The notes under the pieces were generated by a model. The model was not told where the DNA came from. It did no database searches and saw nothing but the letters and a program-made list of their open reading frames with translations. The position numbers were made by a program, and so were the translations under genes. Positions 27,342 to 35,297 of a DNA stretch of 64,000 bases are shown here, in pieces; positions within the stretch are counted from its first letter, which is position 1; every line of letters begins with the position of its first letter. The stretch spans positions 62,001-126,000 of the forward strand of contig JASSUL010000004.1 of NCBI GenBank assembly GCA_031963005.1, given 5' to 3'. This DNA is from JASSUD01 sp031963005 (lineage in GTDB: Bacteria > Pseudomonadota > Gammaproteobacteria > Burkholderiales > Burkholderiaceae).

Positions 27342-27614
27342 ATGAACACAAAAGAGTTTTTAGCTCATTTTAAAGCGGAATTTCTGAAAGAATTCGAAAA
27401 ACAAGTCGAGATATTAAGAAAGCAGCTGAATATTTCATTACAGGAATTAGATAATTTATATGCAACTTGGGTAGAGCTTCAAGAGTCGCTTCCGCAAAAC
27501 CATGAATTTTCATCTACAGAGATGTTTGAAATGTTATTGGTAAAACATAATAAGAAAGCTATCGATTTTCAAAAAAAGCAATCTGAGAATGAAGCTGGTT
27601 CTCATTCTTTGTAA
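27342..27614 (+). CDS. Small helical hypothetical protein
   Basis: I do not recognise this 90-residue protein. It is charged and predicted helical (FLAHFKAEFLKEFEKQVEIL, then LQELDNLYATWVELQESL), with a likely coiled-coil N-terminal half and no signal peptide. The ATG at 27342 is backed by a strong GGGGGAGG ribosome-binding site; the frame is open upstream to 27240 but without a comparable signal. It is inserted between the DUF502 gene and aspS and is AT-richer than both. It could be a lineage-specific gene. Confidence 0.6.
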   Translation: MNTKEFLAHFKAEFLKEFEKQVEILRKQLNISLQELDNLYATWVELQESLPQNHEFSSTEMFEMLLVKHNKKAIDFQKKQSENEAGSHSL

Positions 27615-27660
27615 GATATACGTTTTTTTAGCTTGAGCAACAGCGCGACTTTTGTACAGT

Positions 27661-27724
27661 GGTGCTGTCGCATTTCCTTGAGCACCGGATTTAAGCGCCC
27701 ATCCCTTGAATATGGCTTGGGCGC
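27661..27724 (+). terminator. Two consecutive hairpins upstream of aspS
   Basis: Arms 27661-27666/27681-27686 (GGTGCT/AGCACC) form one stem. Arms 27695-27701/27718-27724 (GCGCCCA/TGGGCGC) form another, followed by a T-rich run GATTTTATTTTT. The second has the form of an intrinsic terminator for the upstream genes. Its closeness to the aspS start (55 bases) leaves an attenuator as an alternative. Confidence 0.55.
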
Positions 27725-27778
27725 GATTTTATTTTTATCGGTCCTTTTTTATTTTTCTTGCCTACAACCTTCTTTATT

Positions 27779-29563
27779 ATGCTTTTGAGAACGCAATACT
27801 GCGGTGAAGTCACCGAAGCCCAGTTAGGACACACCGTTTCACTTTGTGGTTGGGTGCATCGTCGCCGAGATCACGGTGGCGTTATTTTTATTGACTTGCG
27901 TGATCGCGAGGGACTGGTTCAAATTGTCTTTGATCCTAGTATTCCAGAGGTCTTTGCACAGGCAGAAAGTCTGCGTAATGAGTATTGCCTGCAAGTGAAA
28001 GGGGAAGTGCGCCGGCGCCCAGAAGGGACAGCCAATACTGATCTGGCCACGGGGGCGATTGAAGTAGTATGCCAGGCATTAACGGTTTTTAATGCCTCTG
28101 TCACTCCTCCTTTTGCATTAGACGATGAGCATATCTCAGAAAGCATCCGCATGACTTATCGGATGCTCGATTTACGCCGCGCTCCCATGCAACACAATCT
28201 CCGCTTGCGTCACCGTGTAACCAGTGAAGTACGGCGCTATCTAGATAGCTCTGGATTTATCGATATTGAAACGCCCATGCTCACCAAAAGTACGCCTGAA
28301 GGTGCGCGGGATTATCTCGTTCCCTCTCGCGTACATGCTGGCGAATTTTTTGCTCTCCCACAGTCTCCTCAACTTTTTAAGCAATTGTTGATGATGTCGG
28401 GTTTTGATCGCTACTACCAAATTACCAAATGTTTTAGAGATGAAGATTTGCGCGCAGATCGTCAGCCAGAATTTACGCAAATTGATTGTGAAATGTCTTT
28501 TGTCGATGAAATCGATATCCGAGCACACTTTGAAGGTTTAGTGCGCGCGATATTTAAAACAGGCATTGAAGTAGATTTGCCGGATCCTTTCCCCGTCATG
28601 CCTTATTCAGAAGCGATGGGCCGTTTTGGTTCAGACAAGCCTGATTTACGCGTGCATCTAGAGCTCACGGAATTGACGGATGCACTAAAAACAGTGGATT
28701 TCAAAGTTTTTAGCCTTCCTGCAAATAGCCCTACTGGCCGAGTTGCCGCGCTACGTGTGCCACAGGGAGGAACGCTATCTCGTGGGGACATCGATGCGTA
28801 TACCGAGTATGTACGTATCTATGGTGCTAAAGGTTTAGCTTGGATTAAGGTCAATGACCTGGCGAAAGGCCGAGAAGGCTTGCAAAGCCCCATTGTGAAA
28901 AATCTGCATGATGAAGCGCTCAATGCGATCTTGCAGCGTACTGGCGCTCTAGATGGAGACCTTATTTTCTTTGGTGCCGATGAGGCACAGATCGTCAATG
29001 ATAGCTTGGGGGCATTGCGTCTTAAAATTGGACATAGCGCATTTGGCATAGAACAAGGCCTGATGACCGAAGGTTGGCGTCCCCTATGGGTCATCGATTT
29101 CCCGATGTTTGAATATGATGCTAAGGCCAAGCGTTTTGCCGCTGTACACCATCCATTCACCGCTCCAAGGCAAGAAGACGAAGCGTATCTGGAACAAGAT
29201 CCAAGCCGTTGTCTAGCACGCGCCTACGATATGGTCATTAATGGCTGGGAAATTGGCGGTGGATCTATTCGTATTCATCGTGCCGCGCTGCAAAGCCAAG
29301 TCTTTTCTATACTCAATTTAGATGCAGAGCAAACTCGCGCTAAATTTGGCTTCCTTTTAGATGCACTCTCTTACGGCGCTCCTCCACATGGCGGTATCGC
29401 ATTTGGCCTAGATCGCATCGTGACCCTCATGGCAGGCGCCGAATCGATCCGCGATGTGATTGCATTTCCTAAAACACAACGTGTCCAGTGTTTGTTAACA
29501 CAGGCTCCGAGTACCGTGGATGCTGAACAGTTGCGAGAATTGCATATTCGAACAGCCAAATAG
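27779..29563 (+). CDS. aspS: Aspartyl-tRNA synthetase, probably non-discriminating (Asp/Asn)
   Basis: It charges tRNA-Asp and probably also tRNA-Asn with aspartate. The 594 residues have the OB anticodon domain (1-105), the class II core with LPQSPQLFKQLLMM and FRDEDLRADRQPEF, the bacterial GAD insertion (about 290-415), and motif 3 in GIAFGLDRIVTLM. At the anticodon-recognition positions it has His32 and Gly83, where the discriminating E. coli enzyme has Leu30 and Lys81. The His/Gly pair is the form described for non-discriminating bacterial enzymes, which depend on GatCAB. The ATG at 27779 gives the standard N-terminus. Confidence 0.96.
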   Translation: MLLRTQYCGEVTEAQLGHTVSLCGWVHRRRDHGGVIFIDLRDREGLVQIVFDPSIPEVFAQAESLRNEYCLQVKGEVRRRPEGTANTDLATGAIEVVCQALTVFNASVTPPFALDDEHISESIRMTYRMLDLRRAPMQHNLRLRHRVTSEVRRYLDSSGFIDIETPMLTKSTPEGARDYLVPSRVHAGEFFALPQSPQLFKQLLMMSGFDRYYQITKCFRDEDLRADRQPEFTQIDCEMSFVDEIDIRAHFEGLVRAIFKTGIEVDLPDPFPVMPYSEAMGRFGSDKPDLRVHLELTELTDALKTVDFKVFSLPANSPTGRVAALRVPQGGTLSRGDIDAYTEYVRIYGAKGLAWIKVNDLAKGREGLQSPIVKNLHDEALNAILQRTGALDGDLIFFGADEAQIVNDSLGALRLKIGHSAFGIEQGLMTEGWRPLWVIDFPMFEYDAKAKRFAAVHHPFTAPRQEDEAYLEQDPSRCLARAYDMVINGWEIGGGSIRIHRAALQSQVFSILNLDAEQTRAKFGFLLDALSYGAPPHGGIAFGLDRIVTLMAGAESIRDVIAFPKTQRVQCLLTQAPSTVDAEQLRELHIRTAK

Positions 29564-29588
29564 AGCAAATAGTAAAGCAAATACAGCA

Positions 29589-29612
29589 GGCTCTGCGCAT
29601 ATGCAAAGAGCC
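29589..29612 (+). terminator. Hairpin after aspS
   Basis: GGCTCT at 29589-29594 pairs with AGAGCC at 29607-29612, and the loop itself contains the palindrome GCATATGC. It stands between the convergent aspS and rsgA. The following T-content is weak, so this is a modest terminator candidate. Confidence 0.45.
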
Positions 29613-29657
29613 GCTATTTATCGCCCCTGAAAAAGTCATTTTTTCCCGAGTGACTAT

Positions 29658-30611
29658 TTAGGGTTTTACTACCAACGTTTGATACAACGCATAGCGCTTT
29701 TGCGCTATTTGTCCTGCTTGTACTGCAGCACGGACAGCGCAATCGGGTTCTTGCAAGTGCTTGCAATTATAAAAGCGACAATGCGCAATCCAAGGTTGAA
29801 ACTCGGCAAAGACCCGCTCTATATCTGTTGGTTGTAAATGATCTAAACCAAAAGTCTGAAATCCCGGTGAATCGATCAGCATCGCATTTTTGGATGCCGG
29901 CCCTTCTGAAGAAGTAGGTAAGATCCCCAAATCGTATAAATGGGTCGCCGTGGTTGTATGTTTTCCCGTTCCTAAGGCTTGAGAAATTTCCTGCGTTAAT
30001 ACCTTTGCGTAGGGAGCAAAATGGTTGATGAGTGTGGATTTTCCTGTGCCGGATTGCCCAATCAGCAGCGTTGTACGGCCAGCAAGGTAAGGGGTTAAGG
30101 TATCGTAGGCGAGTTTGCTCTCTGTAGCCAGTGAGAGTTCTAGCACTTGGATAGGGAGCCCTTTATACCCTTCGAGCATCTCCCTGATCGCTTGCAAATC
30201 GGTAGATAGGGTGGCTCCTAAATCCACTTTATTCAGAACGATCAATACGGGGAGATTTTGCGCTTGGCTAGCAACCACCATGCGTCCCAATAATGCCTCG
30301 TTGGGACGGGGAGCGACGGCTAACATAATGAGTACTTGATCTAAATTGGCGGCAAATCGTCTAGATTTATGCCCTTCAGATCGATATAACAGGTTTTGCC
30401 TCGGCAAAGTCGCGGTGATTATCCCTTGGTCTGGAGAACAGCGTGTATAGTGCACTCTATCCCCGACCGCAATGCCATCTTTGCTGCGTACAAAACAACG
30501 CAGCATCATGTTTATTGAACCATCGCTTTTTATGGGTGCTTCTTGCGGCATGACGCCATAGTGGCGCCCGTATGCGGCTACCACTAAGCCTATTTCCTGT
30601 ACGGCTTTCAT
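29658..30611 (-). CDS. rsgA: Ribosome small-subunit-dependent GTPase A
   Basis: This circularly permuted GTPase acts late in 30S maturation. The 317 residues hold an OB domain (about 1-80), then the G4 motif LNKVD placed before the P-loop GQSGTGKSTL, a switch with TTTATHLY and DSPGFQTFGL, and a C-terminal zinc finger with CRFYNCKHLQEPDC. The ATG at 30611 lies 64 bases from the divergent orn start, so the two share a short promoter region. Confidence 0.97.
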   Translation of the reverse strand: MKAVQEIGLVVAAYGRHYGVMPQEAPIKSDGSINMMLRCFVRSKDGIAVGDRVHYTRCSPDQGIITATLPRQNLLYRSEGHKSRRFAANLDQVLIMLAVAPRPNEALLGRMVVASQAQNLPVLIVLNKVDLGATLSTDLQAIREMLEGYKGLPIQVLELSLATESKLAYDTLTPYLAGRTTLLIGQSGTGKSTLINHFAPYAKVLTQEISQALGTGKHTTTATHLYDLGILPTSSEGPASKNAMLIDSPGFQTFGLDHLQPTDIERVFAEFQPWIAHCRFYNCKHLQEPDCAVRAAVQAGQIAQKRYALYQTLVVKP

Positions 30612-30675
30612 TCACCTATCCTTGAAATAGTAGGTCAGGGTTTGTAAAACTTTATACAACATTTGAAGCTCCCCT

Positions 30676-31272
30676 ATGAATCTCTCGTCTCCTGCATCCA
30701 TTAACGAAAACCACCTGATCTGGCTTGATATGGAAATGACAGGGCTACAACCCTTGACAGATCGTATCTTAGAAATCGCGGTGGTGGTCACCGACAACCT
30801 GTTAGAGGTACTTGCGGAAGGCCCTACGATCGCGATACACCAATCCGATGAAACACTTGAAGGAATGGATGCCTGGAATCAAAAAATGCACGGCCGCTCA
30901 GGGCTGATAGAGCGGGTGCGCGCCTCTACCTATACGGAAGAACAGGCAAGTGCTGAAATACTGACTTTCTTGCAGCGTTATGTGCCTGCGGGTAAATCGC
31001 CTTTATGTGGAAACTCTATCTGCCAAGACCGGCGGTTTATGGCGAAGTGGATGCCTGAATTAGAGGCTTTTTTTCATTATCGCCATCTAGATGTCAGTAC
31101 CCTCAAAGAACTCTGTAAACGCTGGCGACCTTCTGTGGCAAAGGGATTTGCAAAAGAGGCACGCCATACGGCTTTGGCCGATGTGTATGAATCAATCGAT
31201 GAGTTACGCTACTACCGTACGCATTTCTTACGCTTAGATGATCCTGTTGCAGAGTCAATAAATCACTCTTGA
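30676..31272 (+). CDS. orn: Oligoribonuclease
   Basis: This 3'-5' exoribonuclease degrades 2-5-nucleotide RNAs and pGpG in the cytoplasm. The 198 residues carry the DEDDh signature: WLDMEMTGL (Asp, Glu), GNSICQDRRFM (Asp) and the final RHTALADVYESI (His, Asp). Length is slightly above the E. coli enzyme because of a short N-terminal extension. It is divergent from rsgA, a pairing common in Burkholderiales. Confidence 0.97.
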   Translation: MNLSSPASINENHLIWLDMEMTGLQPLTDRILEIAVVVTDNLLEVLAEGPTIAIHQSDETLEGMDAWNQKMHGRSGLIERVRASTYTEEQASAEILTFLQRYVPAGKSPLCGNSICQDRRFMAKWMPELEAFFHYRHLDVSTLKELCKRWRPSVAKGFAKEARHTALADVYESIDELRYYRTHFLRLDDPVAESINHS

Positions 31273-31280
31273 GGCTTATA

Positions 31281-31350
31281 TGTTGGGGTGACGAATTGAA
31301 TTAAATACGGAACCCCAACACAACCCACTTTTGATAATCGTGAACAGGTT
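31281..31350. repeat. Partial palindromic element, copy C (MITE/REP mosaic)
   Basis: Arms TGTTGGGG (31281-31288) and CCCCAACA (31313-31320) flank the core GAATTGAATTAAATACGGAA. A tail ending in ATCGTGAACAGG (31337-31348) follows. Core and tail match the element at 35119-35297, but the left terminal repeat is missing because the orn stop is only nine bases away. It lies between the convergent orn and folA genes and may serve as their shared terminator. Confidence 0.7.
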
Positions 31351-31390
31351 TTAAAAAGTTCAGGATACTTTTTGCAGACGATATCGCCAA

Positions 31391-31894
31391 TCAATCCGCG
31401 TGAGTGCGTTTATAGTAGACAAATGCATAATCAAAATCATTAGGCAAAGCACTATGATGGGTTTCTCGTCCTACCTCTTGCCAAGCGCTTTTTGGAAAGT
31501 CCGGAAAAAACACATCTCCATCAAAATCATGATCAATTTCTGTCATGATCAATTTTTGTGCTTTGGGTAATCCCTCCGCATAAAGCTGTGCGCCCCCTAT
31601 TAAAAATGCTTCGGTATACCCTTTTGCTGCACATTCTGTCAGCGCTGCATCAAGACTAAGTGCATGCGCGCAGCCTGCCAAAACCCGCTCTGAATTTCTA
31701 GAAATCACCCAATTAGGCCGCCCAGGCAATGCTCGACCAATCGACTCATGGGTGTGTCGTCCCATAATGACAGGTTGGCCCAATGTCGTGCGTTTAAAAA
31801 AAGCCAAATCTTCAGGGAAATGCCAAGGCAACGTATTACCTTTGCCAATAACCCCATTACGCGCGCGGGCAGCGATAAGGGAAAGCGTGATCAT
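31391..31894 (-). CDS. folA: Dihydrofolate reductase
   Basis: It reduces dihydrofolate to tetrahydrofolate with NADPH. The 167 residues have the expected order: SLIAARARNGVIGKGNTLPW, then PEDLAFFKRTT, the cofactor motif VIMGRHTHESIGRALPGR, and the C-terminal FLIGGAQLY. Length and sequence are ordinary. It is downstream of thyA on the same strand with a 39-base gap, a likely thyA-folA operon that recycles the dihydrofolate made by ThyA. Confidence 0.97.
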   Translation of the reverse strand: MITLSLIAARARNGVIGKGNTLPWHFPEDLAFFKRTTLGQPVIMGRHTHESIGRALPGRPNWVISRNSERVLAGCAHALSLDAALTECAAKGYTEAFLIGGAQLYAEGLPKAQKLIMTEIDHDFDGDVFFPDFPKSAWQEVGRETHHSALPNDFDYAFVYYKRTHAD

Positions 31895-31933
31895 AAGGGC
31901 ATAAGAAGAAGAGAAGGGAGGGGCAATACGGCT

Positions 31934-32767
31934 TTAAATAGCAATAGGCGCACGAATGGCAGGATGAAATTGATATCCTGCTATTTGAAAATCGTCAAAT
32001 TGATAATCAAACAAATTATCCGGTTTGCGAGTGATCGTAAGCTGGGGAAGGGGATAGCATGCTCTGGAAAGTAGCAGATCGACTTGTTCCAGATGATTAC
32101 GGTAAAGATGGCAGTCGCCCGCTGTCCAAATCAATTCGCCTACTTCCAAATTACTCTGCTGCGCCAACATATGCGTAAGTAAGGCATAGCTTGCGATATT
32201 AAAAGGCGTTCCTAAGAAAACATCTTGACTACGGCAGTATAGTAAAGTGCTCAGCCGCCCTTCATTGACATAAAACTGCGCAAAGCAATGGCATGGCGCT
32301 AAAGCCATACGACCTGCATGGACATTCTCCACAGGGGAAGAATTTTCATCAGGGAAATCCGCTATATTTAAAGCGGTCAGTAGGAGGCGACGAGAGTGAG
32401 GGCGTGTTTGAAGTGCAGTGACTAAATCGGATAACTGATCGACCGTACTTCCATCTGGCCGGGGCCAAAAACGCCACTGATGGCCGTATATCGGTCCAAG
32501 CTGCCCTTTTTCATCCGCCCATTCATCCCAAATGCTCACGCCGTGGGCGTGTAAATAATCCAGTTGGGTATCGCCTTTTAAAAACCATAACAGCTCATGA
32601 ATAACGCTTTTTAAATGGATTTTTTTGGTAGTGACAAGTGGAAATCCTTGTCTCAGGTCAAACCGAAGTTGTCGGCCAAAGACACTGAGCGTACCTGTAC
32701 CCGTTCGGTCTGTTTTCACGCTACCATTTTCTAGAATATCGCGTAAGAGAGCGTGATATGGCTGCAT
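31934..32767 (-). CDS. thyA: Thymidylate synthase
   Basis: It methylates dUMP to dTMP using methylene-tetrahydrofolate. The 277 residues start with the canonical DRTGTGTLSVFGRQLRFDL, followed by HELLWFLKGDTQ and GPIYGHQWR. The nucleophile Cys lies in APCHCFAQFYV, and the tail has FQIAGYQFHPAIRAPIAI. A short insertion (NIADFPDENSSPVENVHAGR) before the active-site region explains the extra length over the 264-residue E. coli enzyme. It is upstream of folA. Confidence 0.97.
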   Translation of the reverse strand: MQPYHALLRDILENGSVKTDRTGTGTLSVFGRQLRFDLRQGFPLVTTKKIHLKSVIHELLWFLKGDTQLDYLHAHGVSIWDEWADEKGQLGPIYGHQWRFWPRPDGSTVDQLSDLVTALQTRPHSRRLLLTALNIADFPDENSSPVENVHAGRMALAPCHCFAQFYVNEGRLSTLLYCRSQDVFLGTPFNIASYALLTHMLAQQSNLEVGELIWTAGDCHLYRNHLEQVDLLLSRACYPLPQLTITRKPDNLFDYQFDDFQIAGYQFHPAIRAPIAI

Positions 32768-32870
32768 GCTTTAGAAAGAGTAAAAAAATAGGAGGATAGC
32801 GTCCTGCTACGCAAACTGAGGACAGTATAGGAATGCCTTAGCCAGTGTGCACACGCATGTATGGTAATAC

Positions 32871-33320
32871 TTAATGAATACGCTGGGATAAGTAAGCCAG
32901 CACGCTAAAGCTTGCGCACATCATACCTCCTAAACGTATCGTCAATTTCAAGCTTAAATTTTCAATATCGCTGGCAAGTGCCAAGAGGCGTTCTTCCACC
33001 TTTAAGATGCGCTCTTCTAGCTTTAAGAGACGCTCTTCTACCTTTAAAAAACGCTTCTCTATCTGCGCGAACCCAGCCTGCATATCCTTACTCAAATTAT
33101 TAATTTGATGCTGCATGATTCCACCATGTTGCTCCACACTTTTGATCCTTATGTTAAGGCGCGTTTCAAAAGCATGCAAATCTGCTTTGCTAGCCATATG
33201 GTTTCAAAAGATCTTGGATAGCGCTTTCGCTTCTGCTTCAGCATGTTGGCGTTTTACACCAGCATTTTCAAGAGTATGAATAAATTTTAGCGAATCGAAA
33301 TGGTATGCGGGCTGACTCAT
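32871..33320 (-). pseudogene. DUF1640-like coiled-coil protein split by an in-frame UGA
   Basis: Reading from the ATG at 33320, which has a strong AGAGGAG site, gives 38 residues (PAYHFDSLKFIHTLENAGVK onward) and then a TGA at 33206-33204. The same frame continues after two codons into an ATG at 33197 and a 108-residue coiled-coil (ASKADLHAFETRLN, then KVEERLLKLEERILKVEERL heptads) with a C-terminal hydrophobic segment. DUF1640 proteins have this order uninterrupted: an F-x-T/S-x-K-F start, a helix-loop helix, a K-E/A-D-L coiled coil and a membrane anchor. The downstream ATG lacks a ribosome-binding site. A nonsense mutation is the simplest reading; the 108-residue part may still be made. Confidence 0.75.
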
Positions 33321-33453
33321 CGTTTTTCTCCTCTTTTGCCGCTATCTTAAAAGGAGGGTTTTTTTTAACAAATAGGCCAAAAGGCAATACCATTTCGCAG
33401 GCTAACATAACCACATTTTAATATATATTTCTAAGAACCCGTTTATTTATCCC

Positions 33454-33559
33454 CCCAAAGGGCCCCTCTTTGCGGTCGTGCGGTACTCGAGATCCTCACT
33501 GTACAAAAGTACAGTTCCGGTCCCTGTGCTCCTGCTCCCCCAAATAGGAGCCCTTTGGG
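33454..33559. repeat. Nested inverted-repeat block downstream of fumC
   Basis: Outer arms CCCAAAGGGC (33454-33463) and GCCCTTTGGG (33550-33559) enclose a palindrome CTGTAC-AAAA-GTACAG (33499-33514) and a further stem GCTCCT/AGGAGC (33528-33533/33546-33551). No coding frame is evident. It may terminate the fumC transcript, encode a structured RNA, or be a small mobile element; I cannot tell which. Confidence 0.6.
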
Positions 33560-33588
33560 AAGACACTAAACAGATTCTAAGATACAGT

Positions 33589-35001
33589 TTATTTGTTACC
33601 CACCATCGCTTGCGGTTGCACCCACGCGTCAAATTCTTCCGAGGTGACATATTCTAGTGCTAATGCGGCGGCTTTGAGTGTAGTCCCTTCTTTATGCGCT
33701 TTTTTAGCAATCTGGGCCGCTTTATCATACCCAATATGGGGATTCAGGGCCGTGACGAGCATCAAGGACTCATTGAGCAGCATATCAATACGGGGGAGAT
33801 TGGGTTCAATACCCCGTGCGCAATGCGATTCAAAACTACGAGCACCATCGGCTAAGAGCCGAATAGATTGCAATACATTATGCGCAATCATAGGACGGAA
33901 TACATTGAGCTCAAAATTACCGCTCGCCCCGCCGATATTAATCGCCACATCATTCCCAAATACTTGGCAGCACAGCATCGTGACGGCTTCTGACTGTGTT
34001 GGATTAACCTTACCAGGCATAATCGAACTACCAGGTTCATTCTCAGGAATAGAAATCTCTCCTAAGCCACAACGTGGGCCACTAGCAAGCCAGCGAATAT
34101 CATTCGCAATTTTCATTAAGCTGGCTGCAATCGTTTTGAACGCGCCATGGGCATGTACTAGGGCATCGGCTGCGGCCATAACCGCAAACTTATTCGGAGC
34201 AGTAATAAAGGGGAGGGCAGTGAGTCGTGCAATTTCTTGCGCCACCTTTTCTGCAAATTCTGGATGAGCATTAAGGCCTGTACCTACTGCCGTTCCCCCT
34301 AATGCTAATTCATAGAGGTGGGGCAACGCTGCCTCAATATAATGTATACCTTGATCTAATTGCGCGACATAACCTGAAAATTCTTGCCCCAGCGTAATGG
34401 GCGTTGCATCTTGTAAATGCGTGCGACCAATCTTGACAATATCGGCAAAGGCTTGCGATTTAGCGTGCAAGGTTTCTCGCAAGGTACGAAGCGCAGGCAA
34501 TAGATGGCGGCTTATGCCTTCTGCTGCTGCAATATGCATCGCGGTAGGAAACACATCATTGGAAGATTGCCCGCGATTCACCTCATCATTGGGATGGACT
34601 TTTCGCTGCTCTCCACGCTCTCCTCCTAATAATTCACTAGCGCGATTGGCAAGTACCTCGTTCATATTCATATTGGTTTGTGTACCCGATCCCGTCTGCC
34701 AAACAACCAGGGGGAATTCTTGACGGTGCTGCAAAGTCAATACTTCATCTGCTGCGGCGATAATCGCTTTTGCTTTAACGGTATCGAGCAAACCTAAATC
34801 GGCATTCACTTGCGCGCTAGCGCGCTTAACAATCGCCAATGCGCGGATTAGTTCAATCGCTTGTTTTTCATGCGAAATATGGAAATTTTGCAAAGAACGT
34901 TGTGTTTGCGCCCCCCACAAACGATCTCCAGGGACTTCAATTTCTCCAAAGGTATCTCGCTCAAAACGAGGAGGAATAAAAGAGGAGTGGGAGCTATCCA
35001 T
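33589..35001 (-). CDS. fumC: Fumarate hydratase class II
   Basis: It hydrates fumarate to malate in the TCA cycle. The 470 residues include GDRLWGAQTQRSLQNF, the substrate-binding SSNDVFPTAMHIAA, the T-H-L-Q region IGRTHLQDATPITLGQEFSG, and the signature loop GSSIMPGKVNPTQSEA with the catalytic Ser. Length is normal and no cluster is needed in this class. It is flanked by repeat-rich DNA on both sides. Confidence 0.97.
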   Translation of the reverse strand: MDSSHSSFIPPRFERDTFGEIEVPGDRLWGAQTQRSLQNFHISHEKQAIELIRALAIVKRASAQVNADLGLLDTVKAKAIIAAADEVLTLQHRQEFPLVVWQTGSGTQTNMNMNEVLANRASELLGGERGEQRKVHPNDEVNRGQSSNDVFPTAMHIAAAEGISRHLLPALRTLRETLHAKSQAFADIVKIGRTHLQDATPITLGQEFSGYVAQLDQGIHYIEAALPHLYELALGGTAVGTGLNAHPEFAEKVAQEIARLTALPFITAPNKFAVMAAADALVHAHGAFKTIAASLMKIANDIRWLASGPRCGLGEISIPENEPGSSIMPGKVNPTQSEAVTMLCCQVFGNDVAINIGGASGNFELNVFRPMIAHNVLQSIRLLADGARSFESHCARGIEPNLPRIDMLLNESLMLVTALNPHIGYDKAAQIAKKAHKEGTTLKAAALALEYVTSEEFDAWVQPQAMVGNK

Positions 35002-35118
35002 AGGGCGTGTAATCCAATAAAAAAGCTTAAAAAATAGATATTCGCCCAGTATACAGACTGGGCGAATGATTATCGTGCTTACCCCATTTCCTTAGTGTCA
35101 GGCGCTAAAAAAAGGTTA

Positions 35119-35297
35119 AGAACCGGTTCACGATCTCAAAAAAATCACCTTTGAGGTCGTAGTGTTGGGGTTCCGTATTTAATTCAATTCCTTACCCCAA
35201 CCTACGAAAAATGCCCAAAAATGGTAGGTTGGGGTGCGTTTTTGGGTGATGTGGGAACCCCAATACAACCCACTTTTGAAGATTGTGAACAGGCTCT
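35119..35297. repeat. Complete 179-bp palindromic element, copy D (MITE-like)
   Basis: Its ends are imperfect inverted repeats: AGAACCGGTTCACGATCT at 35119-35136 and the complement of AGAGCCTGTTCACAATCT at 35280-35297. Inside are the core GTTGGGGTTCCGTATTTAAT (from 35163) and a strong hairpin with 12-base perfect arms 35194-35205/35224-35235. No transposase is encoded. The right end contains the stop codon of the lytic transglycosylase gene, so insertion may have changed that protein's C-terminus. Confidence 0.75.

Noticed and set aside
27640..27740. Possible structured small RNA such as 6S RNA before aspS
   Set aside because: Two hairpins exist but I could not match the long rod with a central bubble expected of 6S RNA.
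33195..33206. UGA as a selenocysteine codon in the DUF1640-like gene
   Set aside because: No SECIS-like hairpin is evident right after the codon and the family has no redox role; nonsense mutation is simpler.
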